This document shows positions 13,092 through 25,553 of a stretch of DNA of 64,000 bases, piece after piece. How positions within the stretch are numbered: position 1 is the first letter of the stretch; each line of letters opens with the position of its first letter. A program made the position numbers and the translations under genes. Source of the stretch: Calliopsis andreniformis (taxonomy: Eukaryota; Arthropoda; Insecta; Hymenoptera; Andrenidae); the NCBI RefSeq assembly GCF_051401765.1, contig NC_135066.1, forward strand, positions 18,455,001-18,519,000. The letters run 5' to 3'. Under the pieces are notes generated by a model. The model worked only from the letters and a program-made list of their open reading frames with translations, was not told the origin of the DNA and did no database searches.

Positions 13092-15364
13092 TAACTCAAA
13101 CGTTGGGCCTGCAATTCGAACAGCTGATACTGGTCGTGTTTACCCGGTCAAATTTAACTGTATTAATTGAACGGAGTTATATGTCGTTTTTGCCGTATCT
13201 GCTATTGATGCAATGGAATCTCCTACCGAGGAAACCTTCGGTAGGTCACGTATACTAATCGACAACGGTTTTCGCGGACGAGACAGAGCCTCGCTATAGC
13301 TCCACTTTTAAACAATAATGGATGTATAAAATGAATTCTACAATGGAGACGCCTGGAGTACCTACTGCTCCTAAAAAATATATTTTTAAAGACGTTAAAT
13401 GTGCAGCCATGTACTAGTTCTGCCTTTAATATTTACTAAAATATTTTCAACTTGTTCTCATTACCCGATGTTAAAAGGAAGCTGTTGAGCGTTATAGTTT
13501 GATTAGTTGATCGAAGCTGGACTACTCATGGTCACAATAGAGTAGTTTTGTTTCAACCTGATTTTCATTTTGCTTGATGACCATCATAAATAACTAAGAG
13601 GAGGCTACAAAGGTTTCAGGAACTGAGTTCTGGTAATAAAGGACGTTTTCAGGTATAGGTTCTTACATTCTCCAAACTATGCTTGACCTCATAAACCAAA
13701 CAAAGTAAGAGGTGTGCCCCCACTCTTTGCCAACGACTAACTAATAGCAACCAACAGTTTTCAAGGCAGTACTCAGCTAACTGAAGACACGAGAGGTCAA
13801 GCGAGCGATAAGCCAGCGAGAAATTCTGTAAGACTTCTTTGTATCATACCTAGATTACTGTAATAAAACAACTTAAACAAAAGATCAGTTCAGTGAATTT
13901 TTGTGTGATATTACCACACTTGTGTGATTTACCACGGAAGAAAGTTAATGTGAATACAGAAGCAATTTGAAACAAAGACAAGATGAGTTGAGAAAAGTGA
14001 AATCCTGACTTCATCGCTCCACAAATTATTGGAGAACACTAAAGCCAAAAGTAACAAACGCGAAGACTGTGTAGAATTTGTACAGAAACCAATGAAGGAA
14101 GCTGGATTCAGGGTTCAAGCTGCGAAAAATGGGCACACGAGGCTTGTGCCGATAGCCCCGAATGTTCCGATAACTACATTTGTGACCGCTGGAAATTATA
14201 TTGAAACTAATGCGAGTCACGTTGCAACATTCTGCTGTGTCCGGTTCTAAATACCACTTATTGATATGTCAAAATTCTATACCAAAGTTTAATCAAGGTT
14301 TAAGTTAACTATTGCAATAATATTGATTATTTTGTTGTTTTACCTTAAATTATGATAGCGTTAGCTTATAAATAAAGCAGAATAAAAAGCATAAACATTA
14401 CATTTTTTTAAATTTATTTAAGAAAAATCTGAAGTGTCCAGTGCTAGGGGAACTTCCCCTAAGGCCTCTTCAGTTACTGCTCACCGTTGACTACTTTTCC
14501 ATAGTCTCTACACACTGTCTCTATCGTCTCTCTCTCTCTTTTCCTAATATCATAGATGTAGCCTCTCCCTCCCCCCCTCTTCCCCAGAAAAAAACATTAA
14601 ATAGACCATGGTACCTAAGAAATGATAACATAAGAGAAACATTACAAATTCCAACCGTGAAACAGGAAACTATGAAGTATTCTGAAGCTCATCATCGCAG
14701 GATAAAAACCCATACGAACCAACTTATTGAAAACTACTGTTCTGACCTTACAGAAGACGTAAGACAAAACACCCTATAGATTTACTTAGAAATACAACTG
14801 AATATACACTATTCACACTTACACCTCTGAGATTATCGGTATATGTATCGAACTCCGCACGTTATTCTAAACACACTACGAAAAATGTAAGTAATTACTG
14901 TTGCAATTAGGAACATTTAACAAAGAAAAATAAAAAATAATAACTACGCGTATTATAATCTTACTTTCAATTACAACCTTATTCCATGTTCAGGATTTAG
15001 TTAATTATTATATTAAATGATAGGATAGGATAGATTTTATTTCTAAATATATTATTGTTATGAAAAGATTTAAGCTTTGGATTTTATTCCTTAACTGCGC
15101 GTCACACAAACTCGTACCTTTTAACCATCAGAAAGTTGCCATTTCATGGACAGCATAGTTTCGTTTTACGAACATTACGTACAGGGTGATCAGTTTATCT
15201 GGAAACCTTCCAAGTGTTGGCAGCATTTATTCTAAATGCTGTTACCATGATATGTGCTGCCACCACCATTTAAAGGATATACAGTTAACAAAAACTTATA
15301 CAGGATATGTAGGATATACAGGATTTCTGTAGGATATACAGAAAACAAAATCATGTCAGTTGTG

Positions 15365-15837
15365 CAGGGTGTCCCAAAACTGATGATAAATGCGGAAAGC
15401 CAGTGGTTCTGCATGAAACAATAAATCGAAAATATAGAATAAACTTTTTTGACATTGTGCTTCGTTTTTGAGAATATTGAATTTGAATTAGGTTCGTGTG
15501 TAAGTGTTTCTAAGTGTAGTTTTAGGTGTTTGAGGGGTATTCGCGGTAAGAGAAACACTCTCGATCTGATCATCGACTGTCTCTACATACATTAAAAACA
15601 TTTTCCTTTTTCCGATTAGCGCTGAAACGCTTAAACTGTATTTAAATACACTTGTACTCGGTCAAAATTCAAAGTTAATTTTCTCAAAAACGAAAAATGA
15701 TATGAAAAGATTTTATTACATATTTTTGTCTTACTTTTCCATGCAGAATCGCCCCTTTTCTACGTGCACCACTAATTTCCTTGTTTAGTGCGTCAAAACC
15801 ACCACTGTCCTACATCCACATATTATAGAATGCTCTG
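15365..15837. mobile_element. Foldback element of the CAGGGTGTCCCA family
   Basis: The left end CAGGGTGTCCCAAAACTGAT begins at 15365. The block with GGTTCTGCATGAAACAATAA and TTCGTTTTTGAGAATATTGA (15406-15480) is mirrored by the complement of 15660-15760. The right end is CTG followed by TATA at 15837. The same family occurs at 27018-27700 and 62600-63252. There is no ORF of its own: the minus-strand frame at 15232-15573 merely crosses the arm. Non-autonomous TA-inserting element by inference. Confidence 0.65.
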
Positions 15838-16149
15838 TATAATACAAGGTAATCTATAAATGCATGTTCATACGATGATTACGGGAAAATGTCACACTGT
15901 CGATTTAAAGAAGTAGTGGTAAAAAATTACTGCATTTTCACTCGCATATGTTTAGTACTGTTTATTTGATTACGTTAATTGAGCGAGAAGGAATTGTCTT
16001 CGTTATTTAGGAAGACTGCAATTTTTCATGGTATATCGATCATACGTTGTCTTCATAATTGTACTTTATTTATTTGTACATTATTTCTACTATCATAGTA
16101 ATTAAGAATTCATAGTTTTCATACTTTTTTGTAATGTGTTAAATACGTA

Positions 16150-16400
16150 ATATGTACTTGAATGTCTTTATGAAAAATATATGCGAGCTGATTTTCGTGC
16201 TGTTACTAGTTTGGGACCTATGAATTTTTGGAAAAAACGTTAGCATCCTACTTCAAGCAGCTGTAAAATCCACAATTCTTGAAATTTTGAAAAACCCTTT
16301 GACACACGTTTAAACATCGCTAAAAACTAGAATATATCCAAATTTGAACAAGATCCGAAACGTTACTCCGAAAACTGTCCGATTTTGCATGGAATGACTC
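16150..16400. repeat. Single arm of the 8951-9788 foldback family
   Basis: The sequence GAGCTGATTTTCGTGCTGTT through CACACGTTTAAACATCGCTA to GTCCGATTTTGCATGGAATG corresponds to the right arm of the element at 8951-9788, in the same orientation. No left arm is found nearby, so this is a half-element. Directly after it (about 16404) begins another terminus, CAGGGTGTTTCTGAACAG, without a visible partner. Confidence 0.7.
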
Positions 16401-17079
16401 GTATACAGGGTGTTTCTGAACAGTATGGGATAAGAGACCAAAATAAGACGAAAATCAAGGCTTTGTTTGTTAGTTATATATGTATATATTATAGAAACAT
16501 ATATATAAATACATGAATAAATAAGTAATAATCATATATACTAGCTGAAGAAGAAACTTTGTCCACCTTAAATATCTCTGTTGTCTACGTTCTTACGAAA
16601 AAACTTGTCAGTACAAGGTTACACTATTTTGTGCAGCACATGTAATGATAAAACAGAATTTTTTCCAAGGTCATTTTTGAATAAGATTTTAAGGTCATCG
16701 ATGTTTTTTCAAATGGAACGCTATCCTTTTTTTTATTGGTATGTGGTAGCCGCTGCTGAGACGATTTCAGAATGTACCATACAAAGTCGTTCACGGTTAC
16801 CAGAGACTGTAGAATCACAGAAATACTTTATTATTGATCGATTTATTTAATCAAATGCTATAATTTATTGGTTGTCAATTCTATATTTACAAACAAACGC
16901 TATTGTTATGGGAAGCAGTAAAGTGGCTTCTAATCCTGTATTGTTGTGTTTCCAAACAATACTGCTGCAACCAGCAGTAGGACAGCCGAATGTAGACATT
17001 GTATAAATTTACAACATTGCGTGGAATCTCGATAGTTAGTATCAGTTAATTGCTGTGACAAGGAATACTATTACAAACA

Positions 17080-17523
17080 AGCACATCGATTTCATAAATC
17101 GTGTTGCATTCTGCCAATGGGCTCAACACGTAATATAAACGCATGAAACATTTTCTTCTTTTGTACTGATTACTGAACTAAATTTACGAACCACGGAAAT
17201 ATAAATTTACACAATATACACTACTGGTCTACTGAAAATCTATACTGGATACGACAAGTAGCGCATCAACGATCATGCACAGTTAATGTATGGTACGGAA
17301 TTGTTCACGACCAAACAATTGGATCCTATTTTATTGATGATATTCTTAACGCAGAAAAATATGAATATTTTACAAGAAATACATTGAGGCTATTATTAGA
17401 AAATTTACCATTGTATATTCGCCAAACAATATGGCTACAACATGTGAGGAAGACACACAAAGAACTCTATCCATATCAATGGATAGGACGCGGTGGACCA
17501 ATTTTGTGGTTAGACTTTACAGT
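17080..17523 (+). pseudogene. Mariner-like (IS630-Tc1-mariner) transposase remnant
   Basis: Reading forward with interruptions: about 17090 gives RVAFCQWAQHVI. After a stop at 17174-17176 come KFTNHGNINLHNIHYWSTEN and LYWIRQVAHQRSCTVNVWYG. Then IVHDQTIGSYFIDDILNAEK leads to NLPLYIRQTIWLQHVRKTHK and PYQWIGRGGPILWLD. The order matches the C-terminal two thirds of transposases common in ants ('tFTNHG.vN..N.HYWs..NPhW', 'VNVWcGIv.d.iIGPYFidd', 'WIGRGGPv.WP'). The usual second catalytic block (QDGAPAH) and the SPDLtPLDF block are lost, so it is inactive. No terminal repeats were recognised. Confidence 0.75.
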
Positions 17524-17728
17524 ATAACGGATTGGGGAGGCCGCGAACTCCCCACTCACATACCGCAACTAGTGCGGTAATTCACCGCTGCTACCGCAAA
17601 ACTCGCAACAGCGTGAGTTTATAGGGCGCTACGAGGGCAACTACAAGGAGAGCGTGCCAGACGCCGCGCCGTTAACAAGCAATTAGCGAATGATAACCGA
17701 GCGAGTACCGCGTTATTGTAAGCTGAAT

Positions 17729-17758
17729 CTCTCTCTCTCTCTCTCTCTCGTATAAATA
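17729..17758 (+). repeat. (TC)n microsatellite followed by a TATA-like box
   Basis: A TC run of about 21 bases (17729-17749) is followed directly by TATAAATA at 17751-17758, inside a CG-rich sequence (17520-17950) unlike its surroundings. A TATA box in such a block is typical of a retroelement LTR or of a CT-box insect promoter. No downstream coding sequence was recognised, so function is open. Confidence 0.35.
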
Positions 17759-17944
17759 TCCGACTTTTCACCGCGAGGCATTGGGATGGTGCATACCGCT
17801 CAGCAACGAAATACCCATTTAACCGCCGGTCTCAACGAGAGAGCAATCTCTGCGTTGACCATCCCTGAACCTCAGTGGTCACCCACATAGAGTAGTACAC
17901 CGCTGGACTACAGGCGACAGGCTCCTCGGCGAAGGACACAGGTG

Positions 17945-18545
17945 GTGTAATCAAGGTTGTTATAGAAAGTACGATTCGAACTTCCCGCGCCTCATACCCC
18001 CATGACTCCCTACAAGCTCATCCTCCCCACTTCCCTGGCACGACAACAATAGGAGACGTTAGGGAACTCTGGAAATTAATGGGGACGTGTTGTCGTGTCG
18101 ACTGCTGCTGCGCGCTGTTACAGATTTATTTCAAACTGTGAACTGTAACATTAATAATTATTAACCAATTAATGTTTACATATTTTTATTGCATATTGAA
18201 ATATAAAGGAGGTAAAAATGAACTCAAATACGTCATCATATTAATGTATTTGAAATAATTGTTGTTAATTATTAGAACGCTTAATTAAATCGAATAGATA
18301 TCAAAGTGATTACGAAATATGTAATGTCACGAGACTCAGCGTCAGCATCTGTGGTGATGTGATGGCGTTCACGGCGGCGCATCGTCCTCCCTACTCAAGC
18401 CCACCAGCTTCGAAGGAGTTCCCTAACGTCCCCCACTACTGCCATGCCAGAGAAGTGGGGAGGATGAGCTTAAAGAGAGTCACGGCGGTATGAGATGCGA
18501 GGGTTCAAATCGTACTTTCTATAGCAACTGTGGGTGTAACCGCCG
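17945..18545. mobile_element. Inverted-repeat element, about 600 bp
   Basis: 17960-18090 (GTACGATTCGAACTTCCCGC, then CTCATCCTCCCCACTTCCCT, then GACGTTAGGGAACTC) is repeated inverted at 18411-18525 (GAGTTCCCTAACGTCCCCCA, then GTGGGGAGGATGAGCTT, then TTCAAATCGTACTTTCTATA). The centre is AT-rich (18130-18330). The + strand frame at 18490-18888 begins in the right arm and resembles no protein. Element class unknown. The arms are GC-rich for this window. Confidence 0.65.
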
Positions 18546-21500
18546 TGAACCTGTAGTGCCACTACCGCATTCGGTCCTGCCGATCCTCCTCCGACATCCG
18601 ACGATCAGGAGTTTCGACTCCACCGCTGTAACCGGGGAGCAGCGACTCCAAAGTGTCAGAGAACCTCTAGCCACAAACAACGGTACCTGCTTCGCGTTCT
18701 GTATCCTTGGGTGGAGGCGCCCAGCTTCTATCTCGCGTTCCGCCGTTAATAAACCAACTTCTACCACCACTCTCGACTTCTCTCATTCGCTAATCGAATC
18801 AGGCATCCGACTGTGTCGGTATCACCTTCCCCGTCCCCTGATGACCGCGCTTAACGTGGTCACAATACCATTAGATTTCTTCCTCTAAGAAACAGTGAAG
18901 AATCTAGTTTATCAAGAAATGCCGACTACGTAGAAAAATATGAAACAGAAGATTATTGCAGCATGTGCTGGAGTAAGTAGTAATAACTTATTACTGATAA
19001 GACATGCATCTGATTTAGTAGTTAAAAGATTCTAACTTTGTATCGTTGCAAATGGCGAAATCCTCAAATACTTTCTTTAAAAGAAAGATAGCATAGGAAT
19101 TGGAGAGGATTTTGTGTGACCTGCTAGCCTTCCCGCAGGGATAACATTTGTTTATAAACATAAATGTGACAGCCACTTAATTGTAGTATTTGGTCAAATA
19201 AATTGAGCGATAATAAGGTGTTTCTGTGATTTTACAGTGTTTGGTAACTTTGAATGACCTTGTATAGTACCATTTTGAAATCGTCTTATGAGTGACTATC
19301 ACACAGCGATGAAAAAAGAGTAGCAATCTGTTTAGAAAAAACGTCGATGACGTTGAAATCTTATTAAAAGAATGACCTTGGAAAAGATTTTGTTTTTGTC
19401 TTAAACAATTTTTTCATGGACCATGGACAATGACGATATTTGAGGTGAACAAATTTTCGCCCCAGCCTATATGTATATATTCATTTATGTATACATACAT
19501 ATACATATTAATGTCATAATGACGTTATAATCCGGTGCAGGTACTGATACCGAAAATGAAACACACGTTAACCTATAGTATTACATAAATTACATATATA
19601 TGAAGACACTGAATTTAGTCTAGTAAGGTAAAAAATGATTAGCTAGGTAATATAAAGGCAAGGGAGGGACTCATATCATCCAAAACTCAATGATATCGAC
19701 TCATAAGGCATGTCTTGATCTTAAGACGACTGAAATTACGTCTTTAATGTTTAAAATATAAAAATGTGTTTAAAAATATCTATTTTCAAAATACGATCGT
19801 GAAATTCATCTTTCTCTTGCTTAATTCTATAAACAGAAAACAATCGGCAAAAATTTTATCGTCTCCAGAAAATATTACAGTTATGTACTCTGTTTTTTCT
19901 AATCTTTTAGATAAAAAGCTTAAAATGAAAAAATTTTAATTTAAAAATAATAAAAATAAACTTAATGTTACCCTGATTGGCTCGCGCGTGTTGGGTGATC
20001 TCGTGGTCAATAAGTCACGGCAACATATCCCACGATGATTGGCAGGAATCCACCCGATAAGTCTCCCTGGGGATCTTCTTACGGCGATGATCCCGAGACG
20101 CAGAGCCTCCAAAACCTGCGGGTTCCTTTCGCCACCATGTGCCAACAAAAGCGCTCTTATGCCTCTACGTTAGGGCCTTCTCCCTCGAAACGCGGAGCGA
20201 GGTGGGCCTCCTCGCGTGACGTCGGCTGATTCCCATGACTCATTGCCAGTGAATTCTTGTGCAACCGTGGCGCAGCCTTCTCATCGAACTGTGGTGACGC
20301 ATTAGACGGTGGAAAAGCGATTTTCTCGGCGAGCTGGCAACGTCGGTTTGACTCGTAGGCCCTCGCGCAGGCCATGCAATAAACCGCGTGGGTCATGTGT
20401 TTTTCCTCCGTCGCCACGTCACCCTACGAACAGAAAATCGGGGTCCCAAGTTTTGGGTACTGTAATGAAAATGCAGATTGCTACGAAGCGTCTCTTGAGA
20501 CGGTCGTTTTAGCTGTTGCTCGCTTGCCATTCAAACATCGAACAAAATAAAGTATTTTGTGCCAAATCCGTGTTGATTATTCCTCGCGTAGATCACCTCA
20601 GAACGTTCTTCTTGGTCGGCTCGATAGGCTACGACAGCCTCTCCCATCCTCACGGCATCGCTTCACTCGCCAGGCGGAGTAATCCTGGAGCGGCTGGTAC
20701 CTGAACCGCAACTGTCTCCTGCCAATGTCGTCATTGTGGTTGTCAAGATATTCGATGTCGCTTGACACGCGCCTGTACCCAAGAATAGGTGTTAGTATCG
20801 TATTAGTCTCCTGATGGTGCGCACTAAAGGCCTCTTCTGTCCCGGTTCGGTTTTGTGACGTGCACTGGTGCTACGTATCCACGTGTCACAGTGTCTTTGG
20901 ACAAACTTTCTATCACGAAGCTTAGGTGTAGCATCAATTTTTCAAAATGTGCGGCATATTCGCATAGAGTCCCTCAAGGGAGACTCCAGTCATCAGCGGG
21001 CCATCTTTTGCATTACCTACCATATGCACTCAAGTTCCAAATTTAATTCAAATCATTTCAGTTTGTTATAATACGTTCATGTTACAATTGGGCAGCATGT
21101 AATCTAATTACTAATTATGTTTTGTTGTTAACGAACAACCAGTTCGTTATCTATTATCAGATCGATTCGTCATGCTAACTCAAAAATAAAAATTTCAATA
21201 AAGAATTGTAAATTTTAAAAGTGTTTATGATATTATACAGAGTAGATTAATAATTAAAGTGTTTGGTTCATGTATCGGATGTGTGGTATTCATTGGATAC
21301 AAAATACCTGTATTCTAATTCTCCCGATCTTTACAATACGAGATTTCCTTGATCCATATCGACATTGATCATCACTGCCATCTGCTCGAATTATAGATCA
21401 TTAATATTCCGTCGATATAGAAACTCGGGACAATTACTAATTCATATGCTAATGAGAATCTCTTTCGTTAAAAGACTGAAGTTTATATAAGTTTAAGAAT

Positions 21501-23969
21501 AGTGTTAAGTATTTCAAGTTTGTACAGCTCTTAAGTTAACAAATATTGTTATATATTATTTTAAAGAGAAATCATAGTCTATGAAATTTATTTCTTAACC
21601 GCACGCCACACGAATCCTACGTCCTGTTCACAGGAAAGCTGCTCTATCTGTGAACGTTTTATGTATCGCGAGATACGGTCCGTTACACTTGTACTATTTG
21701 TTACACAGCTACATTGTTTATTGTTAATTTCAAACACCTATATGTAATCCTAATTCTCCGCAAAACCTACATACACATACATGTGTACAATGTGCATGTC
21801 ATATACACGCAATATGTATTTATTGTACGGAAGCCTTCAAATATATTTATTATATACGTATTTATAAATGAAGGGCAATCGTGAAGGTCGTATAGCTTAT
21901 AGCTTCCCAGTTGCTGGCGACTTGTACATACAGTTGAATACAACGTTTCAAGAGTGAGAGAGTAAGACTAACATTTGCCTCCTCTCTCGACTTTCCGAAG
22001 CTATCCGAAGTGGTCCGAGGGACCCAGCTCACGTAAATGCGGCTTGAACGGGTGTTGTGTAATAGAGGGGGAATCACAGTGTGGCTCCATCTCGCATTGA
22101 TTAGGTAGCTACCTGTCTGTAGGTAATATTATTTCTGTAACAAAATTATTTTTCTAATTATTTCTATAACAGCAAATACCTACCAAGCAATCTCGAAAAG
22201 TCATGTGACTATCCTAGTCCCTTAATTCTCTAAACATTCCTTAGCTCCTCAAGAAACTATTTTGTAGTTATAAATGGATTTTATTCCTTTGTGGATTTTT
22301 TACCTTTTTTTAATTGTTCAACTTTATTTTGGAAATTACTTACGTATTGCGTAATTTTACAGCGGACTCTCTGATTCGCATTTCCCTCAAGTTTACTTCG
22401 CGTTCGACAGGATTGATGTCTCAGAGACGATGTCTTCCACTCCTCTACCACTATTCGTTGTAGATTAGGTTGCTTTTCATTTGTAATTTCTACGTTTTGT
22501 AATTCATTTCGACCAATTTGACAATACGTTGTGTAATTAAGCTAACCATCTCGAAAATTCTTTTCCTACTCACTCTTAGCATCCTTTATGCATTCGCATG
22601 ATGATCCTGTTCCCATAACCTGTTACATGTGTATGGCAGAACACGCAGAAAGCGAAACCCATTCTATGGCATAAAATAAACTCCAATTGTTAACGATACA
22701 TATCACGACATTTCAACAGACACATTAATATATGTGTTATGCTCAACATTTAGTTGAAATAAAATTAACAAATTTTATTTAAAACATTTCAAAATATTAA
22801 ATTTTTCAAATGCATGTAGATCTATTTTCACATTCTCTCTCTTCCTTTTTTCTTTCATTTTACTCAAGACGGTAAATTTTCTTTTATGTATTTATTAAAT
22901 AAAATGTTACTAATGAATGTATTTTTACATTTGAAATTACTTTTTGTATAGTATAACATTAATTTATACGTTGTTACAAATTAATTCTTCCACTACTTTT
23001 TTTACATGGTATGAATCCACCGCGTAAAAAGAGATCCAACTTTATAGCGTTCAAATGCAACTCGTTTGTTATTCCCTATAACTCTTTCCGCTTTGCCTGG
23101 AAATGGCCGATGTGTCCGGACTCTCCCTTGAGGGACTTTAGTTTCCTGTAACTACCATACTTCAAGGATACTGCGGATTTCATTGTCAGTGCTGAAACAC
23201 TGTTGAATTGTTGGTTTTATGAGAGGGTACCCGTGGGTACCTTCACGGGTAACCGTAAGATATGCGGATAAACAAAAATTACCCAGGATTTTTCGGTAAT
23301 TTCTGACTAACATTGGTAAATGAATAGAATACACTGCAAGCAGTTAAGTGTGATATTATCTGAATATTTTACGTTATAATTAATTGTAATAAATTAACCC
23401 TTTACACTTGGAGGTCCTGATTCTCCATACATTTTGTCCCCTTAGAAGGGCAACCGAGTCCAAAGAGTTAAGTGTAATCATTTGAATGTCTCTTGATAAG
23501 ATTGAGGAAAACGCAAATTATCAGTGTTTTTATTACCTTATATAAAAGTATGTCTAAAATATATAGAGGACTTTATAGTTGTAAATGCGAACATATTGAA
23601 TTTCGTAGGTTTTTTTATCAATATCGTGTTTAGGTGAAAATCCGCAAAAAACAGTCAAATCTTGAATTGATATATTCAAATATCATTAGATATCTCGTAG
23701 TTACTCGGGTAACCGTATAATTTTAACTACTCGGATGGCTTTTGAATATCCGGGTAATTTTTACTACCCGGGTATCTCGGGTACTCGGTACAAATCAATA
23801 ACTCCATATATTTGAACATGCCGAATACTTTCTTTAACCGTTCATAATTCGAAAGCTAAGGTATGTAGGACATATCTTCATACGACGTTTTTTACTTATT
23901 TTAGTACATAATTTCATTCCCTGAAATACGGACATGTATTTATGAATCATTCTGCTCAATATTGTGCAA
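18546..23969. other. Unassigned sequence with a GC-richer block at 19990-20900
   Basis: No gene is supported. 19990-20900 is distinctly richer in G+C and CpG, with overlapping open frames on both strands (20035-20229, 20157-20417, 20309-20512) but no recognisable domain. It also contains the small dyad CCCAAGTTTTGGG at 20439-20451. Composition suggests an old LTR or retroelement leader, which I cannot prove. 15085-15150 and 21590-21660 share a short related word (ccttaactgcgcgtcacac / tcttaaccgcacgccacac). 23220-23790 has scattered repeats of CGGGTA/GGGTAC. The rest is AT-rich. Confidence 0.4.
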
Positions 23970-24460
23970 TAGGGTGATTCAAACGTCCGCGAAACATTAC
24001 AAATGGCTATATTTCCACACAAAGATATAAACATGCGCTTGAATGATTATAAAATGAAAGGTACACTCCCCCTATTATGATTCAACTTAACATCTTACAA
24101 ATATTCAATGTGTCCACCTTTAGTCACACGACAAACATCTTTCCTATAATCCATTTCGGCCTACACCCTACTCACCATATCAGGGGTGATTGTGGCGGTG
24201 GCAGTTGCGATGCGGTGTCGCAAGTTCTGAAGATCCTGTGGTAAGGGGTGGTACGCCTTTCTAGGAACTTCACAAAAAATACATAGTCACAAGGGGTCAA
24301 GTCTGGTGACCTTGGTGGCCAGCAAGTGAGTGTCTGGTTATGTACGTAGAAAATCATAATTTGGTGAGCAGCTTTTATATTATAACCCTTCAAGTCCACG
24401 TTAAGTCTTTCTGTGAAAATATAGCCATTTGTAATGTTTCACAGACTTCTGAATCACTTG
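23970..24460. mobile_element. Internally deleted mariner-like element with transposase tail
   Basis: The left terminus at 23971 (AGGGTGATTCAAACGTCCGC, GAAACATTACAAATGGCTAT) is mirrored at the right end before 24460, which reads GTGATTCAGAAGTCTGTGAA on the minus strand. The inverted repeats are about 60-70 bp. Between them lies the C-terminal end of a transposase on the minus strand (separate entry). At about 490 bp it is an internally deleted copy. Target duplication is unclear. Confidence 0.75.
24095..24345 (-). pseudogene. Transposase C-terminus with frameshift and stop
   Basis: On the minus strand HNQTLTCWPPRSPDLTPCDY carries the SPDLTP.D motif that holds the last catalytic aspartate of mariner-like transposases. 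After a frame change the end reads RHRIATATATITPDMVSRV, then a stop where the family has W, then AEMDYRKDVCRVTKGGHIEY L and a true TAA at 24095-24097. The final 'vWaElDYR.DvCRVT.GahIEhL' is diagnostic of this transposase type. Everything upstream of the last third is deleted, so it cannot be active. Confidence 0.8.
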
Positions 24461-25113
24461 TATGTAATATAAAATTTCTTTCAATTTTTCACTTAAATCT
24501 ATTTTATATCTAATGAATTCTTAGTTTACACTTGTCTATAGTTGTCTTTGTAGGTGCAAGATAATTAACTTACACCTTTAATTCTATCCATCTAATACAT
24601 AGTTCTTTTTTTCAGGTATGTGAACGAGGAGCAGAAACTCGGCTTTATTATAACAAAGCGAACCATACATTCGAAACCACATAGGAAAACAAATTGATTT
24701 TTCACGATATTATAGGAAATTAGAAGAAAACTATCGAAAATTAATCGAATATACGTTATTGCCCATTTAATAATATTTGAAGGAATTCCAATTATGCTTG
24801 TACACAGAGAATTGTGTTTAATACGCATATAGTACATTTGAATAGCGTAAAGAAAGTACAAGGTACTGGTCACACGCCATAAGTTACAAACCAGATATAT
24901 TTTCCATAATAAACAGAACGAAACAGTGGTTTTGCAAGAAGAATAAGTCAATCCCGAAAACGGTGAAGTCGTTAAAGTTTCTGAAACAAGTAAAGTAATA
25001 ACGAAAAGAATCCGTTTTTAAGAAAGATTATACACGGGTTTACAGATGCTAAAGTTTGAGAAGTTTTGCTAAAACTCAACTTCCGATCAATTTTTCATTC
25101 ATAGTGATACAGA

Positions 25114-25553
25114 ATGATCCAAGACATGGAAATACCTTGGGACAATGTTGTCACAAATTTCACAAATATTTCAAACTCGATGCACAACCATAGCACGCAT
25201 AAAGTTATTGAAGACAGCGATTACAGTTTCGATCGTCAACAAGTGGAGAAGATCGTAGTGGTAGTGGTACCAATATTTTTTGGAATGATTGGGATTCTTG
25301 GACTAGTTGGGAATTGCTTAGTGGTTACTGTCGTCGCAGCGAATCCTGGCATGAGATCGACAACAAATATCCTGATTATTAATCTAGCTGTGGCAGACTT
25401 GCTGTTTGTCATTTTCTGTATACCATTCACCGCGACCGATTTTGTGCTACCTTTTTGGCCCTTTGGCAACGTCTGGTGCAAGATTGTTCAGTACCTCATT
25501 ATCGTCACAGCTTATGCCAGCATTTATACTCTAGTCCTCATGAGCCTTGATAG
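25114..25553 (+). CDS. AstA-R: Allatostatin-A receptor-like GPCR, first coding exon (N-terminus to DR of DRY)
   Basis: This exon encodes residues 1-147 (the last codon is split) of a rhodopsin-family neuropeptide receptor. The extracellular N-terminus has three N-glycosylation sequons (N15, N18, N25). TM1 spans about 46-75 with the conserved N67. TM2 is about 83-108 with LAVADL (D95). Extracellular loop 1 has WPFGNVWCK with the disulfide C122. TM3 is about 122-143, ending in SLDR. MRSTTNILIINLAVADL and FTATDFVLPFWPFGNVWCK agree closely with insect allatostatin-A/galanin-like receptors, which bind FGL-amide peptides and act through Gi/o in neurons and gut. The exon ends GATAG|GTGAGT at 25553, splitting codon 147 in phase 2. 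It joins the exon at 32090 to make DRYLAVVHP. The start ATG follows an in-sequence CAG, so an upstream 5'UTR exon is possible. No mutation is seen. Confidence 0.92.

Larger units (their letters stand above)
9789..15180. other. Unassigned AT-rich stretch with a few short motifs
   Basis: There is no gene I can support in 5.4 kb. It contains a dyad with an E-box centre at 10059-10078, AT-rich near-palindromic sequence at 11560-11720, a less AT-rich block at 12200-13300 with a CRE-like TGACGTCA at 13084-13091, and a pyrimidine run at about 14520-14585. Open frames at 14029-14250 and 14441-14779 match nothing I know and have no supporting signals. Upstream untranslated exons of the downstream receptor could lie here but cannot be seen. 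Confidence 0.4.

Noticed and set aside
15232..15573. 113-codon minus-strand frame
   Set aside because: It spans two separate repeat termini and a foldback arm; no protein similarity is evident.
18500..18530. GGGTTCAAATC resembling a tRNA T-loop
   Set aside because: No acceptor, D or anticodon stems can be formed around it, and it is part of the inverted repeat.
18490..18888. 132-codon open frame
   Set aside because: It starts inside the inverted repeat at 17945-18545, has no known motif, and an overlapping antisense frame is equally open, as expected from CG-rich composition.
24592..24951. 119-codon minus-strand frame just upstream of the receptor
   Set aside because: The translation is low-complexity hydrophobic with no recognisable motif, start context or splice signals; it is AT-rich upstream DNA.
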